DNA of 64,000 nucleotides, taken from NCBI RefSeq assembly GCF_964355755.1, contig NC_092675.1:439001-503000 (forward strand), written 5' to 3'. This document shows, one piece after another, positions 37,101-42,703 of the stretch. A program made the translations under genes and the position numbers. Source of the stretch: Antedon mediterranea. Lineage: Eukaryota; Echinodermata; Crinoidea; Comatulida; Antedonidae. Within the stretch, counting starts at the first letter, position 1; the number at the start of each line of letters is the position of its first letter. The notes under the pieces were generated by a model. It was not told where the DNA came from. It worked only from the letters and a program-made list of their open reading frames with translations, and searched no databases.

Positions 37101-40100
37101 TTTCTTAACTAAGAAGCGAATTACACAAGTAAAATGAAATAGTAAAAACAAGGTAACCTATATGATGGAGTTAATGTTATTATCTATTTATTATCAGTAT
37201 TATTAATATTTTCAAGTTTAAAGCGAATATTATCATTATTATTATTAAAAAAATATATATATATAATTGCTAATTGATTTTATTATACTGTTATTATTAA
37301 AATAAATGCAACTGTTATATGATTATTTGTTCTTATTATATTTAATTTTAATAGTTATTTGTAATTCAATTAAACGTGATACTATTTTTATTATACTATT
37401 TAGTCTTATTATTAGTACTGTATTATTTATTATTTTATTTAGATTTAGGTTACATTATTATATAATTTTGAAGGAAGAAAACAAAATTTTAAAAAAATAT
37501 AAAAATATAATATATTATTGAATTAGATAAATGGTAAAATATGTTAGTAGATAATATGGTGGGCGGTAAATATATATTTATATATTATTATACAGATATT
37601 GACTGCTTAGAGGTTAAATATAAGATTTGACATCCCCTCGGGAATGATATTAAGTTCGAGGGAATATATATTTCCATATATTTCCCGAAGCGCCAGCTGA
37701 GGGAAATATATATTCCCCGAGAACTTAATATCATTCCCGAGGGGATGTCAAATCTTATATTTAACCGATATAAAAGGCAATATCTGTTATATTATATAGC
37801 CAAGAACAAGTCTGCTGGGTTGGGTGAAGCTAGGCTATAGGCCTCCTAGTATTTGTATTGTATTTAAAACAAGCCTGCCTAGACACCTTACCTTGCGAAG
37901 AATAATATACAGATAATTACTAATTAATGATTCCTTGGCAATAAAATATTCACTTAGGCCTAGGTCGTTTAAATTAACAGAAGAATTTCCATCAATAAGC
38001 CTATTAATAATAATATTATAATCAGGTAGGCCGAATAAACAATTCGTCTTCTTCTCGATCTTCGAGGAGCCGAATCACCGGATGTTCAGCGCGTACTAGT
38101 TACTAGGTTACTACCGTGAGTATTGACCAATCACAAACGGTGTTTCATCACATTTAGGGTGGACTTATAACAAATGAGGGCGCTATGTATGCATACTGTA
38201 GCTTAAATAGTTTAGAAGATTAATTTCTTCAAGCAAATTCCATGGCCCAGCGGATGAAACGTTGTCTTGCGATGGAGTGACAATTCCACCCGAGTTCAAG
38301 ATCGAGTAGATGACTTTTGTTTATTTATCGGCAAACTCGAGTGTTGCACACGAAAATTACACAGTCAATATCATCGTACTCGAGAATTTATATGATTAAT
38401 GACAGGGGACACGATTATTACGCGAAAATTACACAGTCAATATCATCGTTCTCGAGGATATATACGATTTACGATCCTCGCAGCGGTAGTCATGTGATGC
38501 AGTTTCAACCAATCACGTTCGCGTATTTACATAGGCTATGTAATATATATTAATATGCAGCAGTTAAGTATTGTTTACAGTGATAGTCTACAATTTCACC
38601 TATTCTCTCAAATGGAAATTCTAAATAAAGGTCATCAAGTAAAATATGATGTTGGTATTCGATTGTACCACTTCTAAAATTCTCCCAGAATGTATCATAA
38701 CCACAATACAATAAATCCATTTTTAGTAAGTTAAAATGTGTATCTCTTACATTTTTAAGGTTTGAACATTCAAGTAGAAAATGGTCTGTAGTTTCAATTA
38801 ATTGATTGTTGCATAGCTTGCAAAAACCAGTCTCATTTTCTGACCATGTATTTTTTCTACCTTCTAAATCAAGAGAGTAAGACCTCGCTTTTAACTTTAA
38901 ACTAATGGAATCAAAATTCACCATATCAAACATGTATGTCTCTGCTTTAGGTTCATGTTTATATTTCAAATATTCGGAGAGGGATGACTTTGTTTTTGCA
39001 CCTTCTAACCATTCCTTGATATTTTCTAGAGAGTTGGCATGTGTATTATGTAAATTTGATTTAGGAAATAAGTTTAATTTAAATCCGGAAAGTCAATGGT
39101 TTAAAAGTTGAAACCATAACCCATAATATCATTTTAGACCAACTTGAACACAATTACTGTATAATCATAATATGCACTCTTTGTAAATTAGTTGTTCAAA
39201 AAAAAAAAAATGTTTAAGTTATTGTATTGAGGTATAAAAGAACGCTACTATTAATACTAGAAGTTATCTGAATGATAAACAATAATTTCTCTACAGCAAT
39301 AGACTTAGCTAAAGAACGGGGGATGTAGTGAGCCCTCTATTGTATGACCTATGTTAATGAACGAGTCACTCGTGTCTGTCTTGTATGTGTCTGTACAGGG
39401 GTCATTCTTCAGTAAGTGTCTAAAATCGTGTCCCGATACTTTGGTGGGATAGAGACTGAAAATTCATCATTAAAAAATAAAAATTCTTGACTTAAATCAT
39501 AATCAACATTATTGTAAATATAATTAATTACATAAAACAAAGAAAATTACATTGATATTGTTAATTTTTATAAAAAATGTTTCAGGCAACCCCCTAAAAT
39601 CCTATGTCCCGATCGTACATCTTCAATTTTATGATCGCCGTATATATTTGATAACAGGACTTTTGTTATCGAAAATATTGTAAAAAGTTAGTTAATCATG
39701 ATTTCATGCGATTATATTCTTCGAAATACATCTCTACATACATTAAATCTCAAACTTTAAAGTTTTTGTTTGGAAAAAGCTTGTCCCGCAGTTTTGTGTC
39801 ATTTCCGTCACATAATTTAAATGTACCGTCTACAGTTTAATGAATGGCGGGGAAAAAAATTGACTGTGCGTTGTAAACATACGAAGATATTGAAATAAAA
39901 CTAGCCGCACATCATTTTCAATTAAAGAGGAAAAAAGCGTACCTTTATTGAATGTCATATCCGATCGGTATAGCGACTCATTAAATACTTATAATTTCTG
40001 GTTTTTTTCAACTGGAAGTACAAGTTATTCACGGTATCTAGAAGTATGCAATCCGTCTCCGCTGTCAGACATGCCTACGATGTGATCCTAGGCTGTCCAA

Positions 40101-41553
40101 TGCTAAATACATCATCTCCGTCACGGTCAGCTCCGTCACATTTCCCAATGTTTCGTTGTGACGGAGATGACGGCCCGTGACGGATATGACTTTTTGTTAT
40201 TGCCAGGGCCTTTTTTTGTTGTACATTTTGTTTTGTATATCTTTATTATGTTATTGCATTGTATATCTATGTGACTCTGGTCAATAAACATAATCAAATC
40301 ATATCTTAAAGTCATCTCCGTCACATGATTTTTTAAGTTCGTCATATCCGTCACGGTTTCATCTCCGTCACATGGATATTTTATCCTTTTAAATCCTAAT
40401 ATATTAAGTAATGAGCGCAATTATGTGGTATATTGAAATATAAACAATATTCTTCTACTATGTCAATGGATAGTAATATTAGTTCAACAGAATTTTGTAA
40501 AACATCAGTGACAGTCATACTATATTCTGAAAATTATTATTTTTTGGAATAGTAAATGGTTTTGAACGTATAACATCATACTTATAAATGTTAAAACAAT
40601 CATTTTTTTATTAATAGAGACAAAAATAATATATATAGTATCAAAGAATTAATAATGGAAATAATTTTATAATTCCTAAACTGTTATTTTTTCTATCTTT
40701 GTATATTCCATAAATGTGACGGAAATGACAGTAACATAGTTGTATTTATAAATACGAATAAAGTACGAAATATATAATAAAGATTGCGCCAAACATACGC
40801 TTGCCATGTAATACATGTTCATTTATCTGAACAAACTTTTAAAATTTAAAAAATGCAAATTTTAAAATCGATTTTTTATAAACCTGAAATTAGACACTTA
40901 CTGAAGAATGACCCACGTGTAAGTCAATATAGAGAAACACAACATAATGCATTATATGAAATCTTTTATTTTGTACTTGAAAATCATAAAACTAGTTTAT
41001 ATTATATGAATGAATGGGCTAGGCTAGTTCGCCGTGCATCGCTGTTAGCAAAGATAGTGTAGTATCTTTGCTGTTTAGTCTGTATATGTAGAGTACAGTA
41101 TAGAATCGCCGATTACCTCATGCGCAATAGCATGTCGGATTCCCTAACACTGAGCAGTTGAGTTCCGGTGCCGGAATCCTAACCACGGCGATAATAAATT
41201 TCTCAATCACATTTTTAAAATTTAATTCTATACAAATGCATTCTTCTAATATTTCTTCGTAATATTTTATATAAAATGAAATTCTTCAAAACAAATAAAT
41301 CCATCCATGATGAATTTGAACAGTAAGGCCTACCTAACCTTTTTTTACAACTAGTAGGTATACAGAATGAATAAGTCATGTACTCAGCCTAGCCTGTAAA
41401 AAGAGACTAAGCAAACAATTTTAGGGCAGGCCCTATTATTAATATCATGGTTACATCCCTTTAGTAGGCCTAGCCCTACTCACCTGAAGGCGTTCTCTGC
41501 GATGAACATATGAAGAAGCATTGTAGAAATACCAAAATCAGCGTTAACATCAT
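3876..41553 (-). CDS. Secreted fucolectin-domain / multi-HYR (hyalin-repeat) protein, 3' incomplete
   Basis: Proposed exons in transcription order: 41484-41553, 35434-35568, 34676-34768, 33803-34000, 32299-32535, 31602-31835, 11173-11409, 10522-10722, 5403-5639, 4590-4829, 3876-4112. Every exon has AG before it and GT after it, and every junction is phase 1, so the joined frame stays open for 2119 bp (about 706 residues). Order of parts: signal peptide (residues 1 to about 19), one fucolectin/F5-8C-type beta-sandwich (about 142 residues over three exons), then seven HYR domains of about 67-80 residues, one per exon. HYR domains are immunoglobulin-fold adhesion modules known from sea urchin hyalin; fucolectin domains bind fucose. 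An extracellular matrix or immune-lectin role is an inference. No stop or terminal exon was found, so the gene probably continues to the left. Assignment of the distant signal exon and continuity across the 20-kb intron rest on phase alone. Confidence 0.65.
4590..4829 (-). CDS. HYR exon 6
   Basis: 80 codons, phase 1-1. Contains DPTVNCPDDIEGYT, TVTWNETLPVSDNADTDLSA, TCTPPSGSSFNAGST and AMDTDSNTGSCQF. It carries NETLP where siblings have DPS. Confidence 0.85.
5403..5639 (-). CDS. HYR exon 5
   Basis: 79 codons, phase 1-1. Contains HPIVACPANINKDT, TVTWDDPSVIDNVDTGLSAT, CTPPSGSSFDVGLT and ATDTAGNTGSCIF. Confidence 0.85.
6193..6717. repeat. 16-bp satellite, (AGGCCTATAATAAAAT)n, about 30 copies
   Basis: Near-perfect tandem array of a 16-bp unit carrying the palindrome AGGCCT. 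Several units have an extra TA (ATATAATAAAATAGG), and two or three have AGGCAT. The order of these variants recurs inside the array, suggesting higher-order duplication. The right end at about 6688-6712 flips into an inverted copy (AGGCCTATTTTATTATAGGCCT). It lies in an intron of the HYR gene. Confidence 0.95.
7061..7075. repeat. Poly(G) run of 15
   Basis: Fifteen consecutive G on the plus strand, a possible G-quadruplex former and an assembly-error risk. A comparable poly(C) run is near 12335. Confidence 0.9.
7505..10167 (-). mobile_element. Degenerate CR1/Jockey-group LINE (endonuclease + reverse transcriptase)
   Basis: Minus-strand remnants run in the correct order. Endonuclease pieces (10154-9680) carry GDLNMD, IDHVICNQ and GFSDHYIVF. 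A linker (about 9700-9345) reads LLDIDWSNVTSSNDV. Another linker (9050-8814) reads FTTVAAKLASNL and GTGLDGM. The RT palm (8574-8074) has LQKAFNTVDHDI, GVPQGSILGPLLF and the catalytic YADD. The thumb and C-terminal part (8110-7505) has VKYLGVELD and ends WNKLPNTIKAQVQA. Several frameshifts and stops separate the pieces, so it is dead. A dispersed repeat (9051-9344) is inserted in the linker and an AT microsatellite near 8745-8790 breaks it again. It lies in the HYR gene intron, same strand. Confidence 0.85.
9051..9344. repeat. Dispersed ~295-bp repeat, copy 1, nested in a LINE
   Basis: Starts TATCCTATTACAAAC and ends GGGCTAGAGCAGCAGCGTGA, matching the copy at 24598-24893 along its length, including CCCAGACGTTTTTTGG and TATAACTGCTGCTTG. 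It splits the LINE linker: the reading resumes on both sides. No terminal inverted repeat or clear target duplication was found, so the class is unknown. Confidence 0.7.
10522..10722 (-). CDS. HYR exon 4, shortened domain
   Basis: 67 codons, phase 1-1, with intact splice sites. Contains VSNQTTVTWDDPSDLSVTC, DPPSGSSFNIGST and DMAGNTGSCNF. The first cysteine (the VxCP motif of every sibling) is missing, and the VSDNxDTG segment between DPS and DLS is deleted in frame. Either a degenerate domain tolerated by exon symmetry or an exon that may be skipped without a frame change. Confidence 0.75.
11173..11409 (-). CDS. HYR exon 3
   Basis: 79 codons, phase 1-1. Contains SPTVICPIDIKKNT, VTWNDPSVSDHNDPGLSATC, TPPSGSSFNIGST and ATDTAGNTGICGF. 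Separated from HYR exon 2 by roughly 20 kb of transposon-filled intron. Confidence 0.85.
12235..14112. repeat. ~149-bp satellite array with an inverted terminal unit
   Basis: The unit starting ACACTTGACCTACTTAATAT and passing through CATCTACGCCCTCTACGGCG, AATAAGTAACTGGCTTT and CGTTATA recurs at about 13132, 13278, 13435, 13583, 13732, 13873 and 14023 (period about 146-157 bp). A displaced unit end lies at 12235-12324. At 14063-14112 the CGCCCTCTACGG...GTTATA segment appears reversed, so the array is bracketed by an inverted copy, as if it were the interior of a foldback-type element. Confidence 0.85.
12325..13125. mobile_element. 801-bp MITE with hAT-like ends inserted in a satellite unit
   Basis: The left end CAGTGGCGGACCCCC is inverted at the right end (GGATCCGCCCCTG), resembling the CAGxGGCGGAxCC ends common in hAT-type MITEs. 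It is flanked by ATAAC on both sides (12320-12324 and 13126-13130). Dropping the element and one ATAAC recreates the satellite junction GTTATAACACTTGACC exactly. A second internal copy of the right end (AAATCCTGGATCCGCCCCTG) ends near 13020. The 5-bp duplication does not fit hAT (8 bp), so the superfamily is open. No coding capacity. Confidence 0.7.
14107..15737 (+). mobile_element. Truncated LINE remnant (endonuclease to early RT), plus strand
   Basis: Plus-strand pieces in LINE order. An endonuclease piece at about 14115-14280 reads LAEFCSENDLIL, HDNSFTILSDAHG and SWIDHFIS. After a SINE insertion comes FAKFDWSNV (14643-14861), then PGWNENVAEYHKVALLW and SGSLFEAMRVTRSQYK (14843-15073), then LSSGKSPGND (15146-15430), then an RT start near 15550 with PIALTRVVSKVLES and SDHQFAFG. 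The RT catalytic part is missing; the copy is cut off by the foldback element starting at 15738. Frameshifts and stops separate the pieces. Confidence 0.75.
14313..14640 (+). mobile_element. tRNA-derived SINE (Leu/Ser-type head) with (AAAC)n tail
   Basis: The head contains an A-box-like TGGCCGAGCGGTTAAG and a B-box-like GGGTTCGAGGC, a layout typical of Leu/Ser tRNAs. A central part (TCTCGGATAAGGACTATAAA, then CGTAGGTCCAGTG) recalls domains shared by invertebrate SINEs. The tail is an AAAC microsatellite at 14605-14640. It interrupts the endonuclease part of a LINE remnant. It is not a functional tRNA gene: the fold is incomplete and the body is about 320 bp long. Confidence 0.85.
16168..16203. 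repeat. Perfect 36-bp palindrome
   Basis: CCATGGAGGTATAAAAAT is followed directly by its exact reverse complement. Related fragments (CCATGGTTTGACC) are repeated around it at 16125-16210, and a diverged copy is near 17117. Confidence 0.95.
16277..17031. mobile_element. Nested 755-bp MITE-like element
   Basis: Ends GTTGAGCCGCCGACAAGTTG ... TTTCTATGAAAC (16277-16332) and GTTTCATAGAAATTACCGGC...CCGACAAG in reverse (16988-17031) form an inverted repeat of about 50 bp inside the larger foldback element. The internal sequence is AT-rich and non-coding. Confidence 0.65.
17504..19835. other. Intron sequence without a recognised gene
   Basis: No gene or complete element recognised. A lone hAT-MITE-type right end (CTAGATCCGCCACTG) is at about 19236-19250, next to a poly(T) run near 19180. 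The stretch 19500-19835 is probably 3' flank of the LINE that ends at 19836. Confidence 0.45.
21838..25391. mobile_element. 3.55-kb non-autonomous element with ~430-bp inverted arms, nested in the LINE
   Basis: The arms 21857-22285 and about 24935-25366 are reverse complements (for example GCCAAAATAGATTTT, AACTTTGTTATTCTTGAG, CATTTTGTATTTCAAAATGG, AATTTTCCAATTATGTAAAT). The element is flanked by CTAAAAT at 21831-21837 and 25392-25398. Removing it with one CTAAAAT joins the LINE codons so that TLTNIL runs straight into DKHAPW in the same frame, which fixes the insertion point. The interior has no long open frame. The outermost 20-25 bp of the two ends have diverged. Superfamily unknown. Confidence 0.8.
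24598..24893. repeat. Dispersed ~295-bp repeat, copy 2
   Basis: Same orientation and ends as the copy at 9051-9344 (TATCCTATTACAAAC ... GGGCTAGAGCAGCAGCGTGA). It lies inside the 3.55-kb inverted-repeat element, just before its right arm, so it is either part of that element or nested in it. Confidence 0.7.
25745..26066 (+). mobile_element. Full-length tRNA-derived SINE
   Basis: The head has an A-box-like TGGCGCAGTGTGTTGG and a consensus B-box GGTTCGAATCC, the body contains GGTGTATAAATGGGTACCCA, and the tail reads AAAGCGCCTTTGAG, GGGCGCTATATAAATGTGG and a (TAT)n microsatellite. It is inserted in the LINE endonuclease: the LINE protein resumes as IIEEPTRIEKHSS on the other side. The partial tail at 1455-1515 belongs to the same or a related family. 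Confidence 0.9.
26931..28082 (-). pseudogene. CR1-type LINE ORF1: PHD finger, coiled coil, SGNH esterase
   Basis: From the ATG at 28082, a PHD-type zinc finger (CSLETCKKTNGTLVKCSNC, YHLTC, WACQNC) is followed by a single in-frame TAA at about 27808. The same frame then continues through a Lys/Glu-rich coiled coil and an SGNH-hydrolase domain with LIIGDSMLRDM (block I, catalytic Ser) and IIIQVGTND (block III), ending in a basic Gln/Asn/Arg tail. In CR1-like LINEs this protein accompanies ORF2 and may bind RNA or membranes; the role of the esterase is not settled. Only the one stop prevents a complete product of about 380 residues. Confidence 0.85.
28159..28236. repeat. Short tandem repeat of AGATCAAATCAA
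   Basis: About six units of the 11-13 bp motif (TCAGAGATCAA, ATCAAAGATCAAA, AACGAAGATCAA) immediately upstream of the LINE ORF1 start, so possibly within its 5' region. Confidence 0.75.
28583..29050 (-). pseudogene. hAT transposase C-terminal (dimerisation) fragment with a terminal inverted-repeat end
   Basis: Minus-strand coding from about 28925 reads LPATLTEAIVKLADHEVLPN and then LPVTSAEAERSFSTLRRTKT, RLRNHMSYERLSGLCLMNIH. This is the hAT dimerisation motif (AERSFSxLRRxKTxLRxxMxxxRLxxLxLxxIH). The N-terminal RNase-H-like core is absent. On the minus strand the sequence at 29050 begins CAGGGGCGCAGCCAGTAGGG, a hAT-type terminal repeat, so this is the left terminus joined to the 3' end of the coding region by an internal deletion. 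The other terminus was not located. Confidence 0.8.
29051..29617. repeat. ~36-bp minisatellite abutting the hAT terminus
   Basis: The unit AATGGCGTAACCTCCAACAG + CAACGTAACCACCAAC repeats about 16 times with variants (TTCAGCAG, TCAAACAGCAAGG, GCACACCAACAATAG) and starts at the base after the hAT CAGGGGCG terminus. Leucine/valine-rich open frames on the minus strand are repeat translations. At 29611-29710 it passes into a 47-bp direct repeat (ACCTCCGGCTCACTATGTCT, 2.5 copies). Confidence 0.9.
29740..31600. other. HYR-gene intron without recognised features
   Basis: Begins with a pyrimidine-rich tract (29740-30010, CTCTTTCTTTTCTCTAATC and similar), followed by unremarkable AT-rich sequence. No splice-bounded HYR-like exon was found here. 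Confidence 0.5.
31602..31835 (-). CDS. HYR exon 2
   Basis: 78 codons, phase 1-1, AG acceptor at 31836-31837 and GTAAGT donor. Contains NPTVVCPS, TVTWDDPSVSDNVDTDLSAT, CTPPSGSSFNNDST and TDTAGNTGTCGF, the canonical hyalin-type HYR motifs. The plus-strand frame over it is a shadow. Confidence 0.85.
32299..32535 (-). CDS. HYR exon 1 (most N-terminal, most diverged)
   Basis: 79 codons, phase 1-1. Contains LTCLDRDV, VTWDLPTVTDDRDSDLKVTC, NPPSGSSF and TTVTCAATDSTDITAFC. It keeps the four cysteines and the PPSGSSF core but has ITAF where the other copies have GNTG. It is the first HYR after the fucolectin domain. Confidence 0.8.
32759..33660 (+). mobile_element. RT fragment of an RTE/craTA-like LINE with internal deletion
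   Basis: On the plus strand SIGRGVRQG is joined directly to LRVCGRNITNIRYADDTVLL, so the RT stretch that normally lies between the QG motif and the YADD motif is deleted. The rest follows family order: CSKTECLVLSKK, FNYLGSKITDD, HPVLMYGSEAWSI, RRKLRIPWTDRVSNEDVL. After a frameshift near 33450 comes EWIRNRG and RELWHNMIAKVS before a stop. It lies between the last fucolectin exon and the first HYR exon, antisense to the host gene. Not functional. Confidence 0.8.
33803..35568 (-). CDS. Fucolectin/F5-8C-like domain, three exons
   Basis: Exons 35434-35568, 34676-34768 and 33803-34000 join in phase 1. They give STGKPAYQSTTYSSDG, AGLAVNGNNN and GSCSRT (exon 1), then NPYWYVDLSDLHRITNIRIY (exon 2), then GRFVFLFQRRSN and VVCEVYVYG (exon 3). 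This follows the fucolectin (FTP) pattern: GKPAxQSSxY, AVDGN, GSCSxT, NPWWxVDLG, VTxIxIY, a GRYV strand and a closing CEVEVYG. The domain has the expected length of about 142 residues and directly precedes the HYR exons. Confidence 0.8.
35196..35384. mobile_element. MITE of the AAAGCTCTGTCTACAC family, enlarged copy
   Basis: Ends AAAGCCCTGTCTACACTATC and GATAGTGTAGACAGACCTT are inverted. The inside contains ATGTGCCCAAATATGG with the phrase GTAGTGATATGCCCAAATAT tandemly repeated, making it longer than its 138-141 bp relatives. It lies in an intron of the HYR gene. Confidence 0.85.
36056..36953. mobile_element. 898-bp foldback element with 8-bp target duplication
   Basis: Starts GGCGCTAGTTCTGTTTCGCA and ends with the near-exact inverse (AAACGGAACTAGCGCC). 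The arms extend about 370 bp each with a short centre. Direct CAAATAAA flanks occur at 36048-36055 and 36954-36961. The flanking sequence occurs uninterrupted at 41205-41330, giving the empty site. No coding capacity. An 8-bp duplication with very long arms is compatible with Mutator-, Merlin- or hAT-type mobilisation; the superfamily is undetermined. Confidence 0.85.
37593..37786. repeat. ~194-bp near-perfect palindromic element
   Basis: The left arm CAGATATTG..., GGTTAAATATAAGATTTGAC, ATCCCCTCGGGAATGATAT, AAGTTC is mirrored on the right with few mismatches around a centre (CCGAAGCGCCAGCTGAGGG). The short outer CAGATATTG/CAATATCTG ends suggest a MITE. Flanks are AT-rich, so the target duplication is ambiguous. 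Confidence 0.85.
38352..38475. repeat. Direct duplication of ~55 bp
   Basis: CGAAAATTACACAGTCAATA + TCATCGT(A/T)CTCGAG(A/G)AT occurs at about 38352 and again 70 bp later. No gene is associated. Confidence 0.75.
38550..39105 (-). mobile_element. LINE C-terminal fragment with zinc-knuckle motif
   Basis: The minus-strand open frame runs from about 39100 (FKLNLFPKSNLHNTHAN) through ENIKEWLEGAKTKSSLSEYL to TGFCKLCNNQLIETTDHFLL-EC and ends after KQYLTAAY. The CxxC-x-TxxHFLxEC motif is typical of the C-terminal zinc-binding domain that follows the RT in several LINE clades. The RT itself is missing (5' truncation). Inserted in the HYR gene's first intron. Confidence 0.65.
39398..40914. mobile_element. 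1.5-kb non-coding DNA element with 24-bp terminal inverted repeats
   Basis: GGGTCATTCTTCAGTAAGTG(TCTA) at 39398-39421 is exactly inverted at 40891-40914. Internally there are repeated TGTCCCG phrases in the left half and many (A/C)TCCGTCAC / GTGACGG(A)GATGAC phrases (39797, 40114, 40133, 40160, 40315-40375, 40715). Some of these form a second inverted pair (CATTTCCGTCAC at 39803, GTGACGGAAATG at 40718). The short minus-strand open frame here translates these repeats. No target duplication was identified. Confidence 0.7.
41205..41330. repeat. Paralogous empty site of the 36-kb foldback element
   Basis: Matches 35957-36055 plus 36962-36990 almost base for base (CATTCTTCTAATATTTCTTC, AAAACAAATAAATCCATCC, GAATTTGAACAGTAAGGCCT) with a single CAAATAAA at 41292-41299. 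The shared segment is itself a dispersed repeat of about 130 bp of unknown nature. Confidence 0.85.
41484..41553 (-). CDS. Signal-peptide first exon (likely of the HYR/fucolectin gene)
   Basis: Starts with two adjacent ATG codons and encodes MMLTLILVFLQCFFICSSQR before a GTGAGT donor, a typical hydrophobic secretion signal. It ends in phase 1, matching the phase-1 start of the fucolectin exon at 35568. It is the only signal-like exon seen between the fucolectin exons and the neighbouring DNase gene. It could instead belong to an undetected small gene. Confidence 0.6.
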
Positions 41554-41745
41554 CCTTCTTCTTTATTAAACAATGTTATTTAATAAAATTGTTATAAGGC
41601 TGTATGCTTAATTACTACCATTGAAAGTTATTTCCTTGTAGTGGTATACTTCCGCCCTCATAAGTTCAAGAAGTTTAAACATGTATCAATTCATGATTTA
41701 TCTACTACGTCACAACATAAATGATACCATAAATGGCTTTTATAA

Positions 41746-41985
41746 ATTGGGTAAATCGCGCGTTACTTCTAAAATGTTTACTCGATGGTATATAAAGTTG
41801 GTTCGTACTTTCGGTACTTATTTAACCACCTGATGTAACCCTGTTTACTAATTAAATTTAGTTAGATAATTAGTTATTGACAATTAAAGCGAATTTAGGT
41901 TCAAACGATTTGCACCCAAATAGAGTGTTTTCCGATCGTAGTATACACTGCCTAATGCATGTCAATCTTGAAAAATACCCGCGCA
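41746..41985. repeat. Dispersed ~240-bp repeat, copy upstream of the HYR gene
   Basis: GTAAATCGCGCGTTACTTCT, AATGTTTACTCGATGGTA, AGATAATTAGTTA and GAAAAATACCCGC occur in the same order at 53945-54157, same orientation. It lies in the interval between two minus-strand genes, upstream of the signal exon at 41553. Confidence 0.8.
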
Positions 41986-42703
41986 CAATTATACGAGGAT
42001 GCTTCGCATTTACCTATCTTATTCTACAATAATTGTTTTTTATAGCTGAAAACCGGTTGAACAGCTCGAGTACAGCATCATAATGTTGAAGACAGGCCGA
42101 TTTTCTTTACAAAAAATACTATTTTGATAGATTTAATATACGTTTATACAAATGTATTGATTTTCGATAAATGGAATATTCCAATATAATTATTTGCTTT
42201 AACGCGTACCTCTGTAGGTAAATTCATGGGCCCTTGGGGAATAAACCGAAAACTTTTGTACCCATCCTCTTCCCCATCCCTCAACCCTAATGTTATACAA
42301 AACACAAATTGAGTTAGGAGGTTTATATATTATTCTATTAACTCATTTATTATTATTAATCTATTTTTTTGTTAATGGTGAAATAAATATGTTGGCATAA
42401 ATATAATATCAACTTTATTACAATTACATAGTTTCTGTTTATTGTATAAAAAAAACATACGTTAGGTTTATTTATTATTCTATTAACCCATTTATTATTA
42501 TTATTATTATTCAATTTTTTCAAATGGTGAAATGAATATGTTGGCACAAAGTTTGCTTTGCGGTACCCTACACCGCGTATAAAATATCAACGTTTAGCAA
42601 AGCGTCTAAAATTTGAAGAACCCAAATGACAATGCATGCCGGCACTCCTTCATGTTTAAAATTCTAATAATTTTGCTTTTGAAATTTTCAGTCGTTGTTG
42701 ACA

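Noticed and set aside
40136-40420. 94-codon minus-strand frame
   Set aside because: It translates the repeated CCGTCAC motifs of the 39.4-40.9 kb element.
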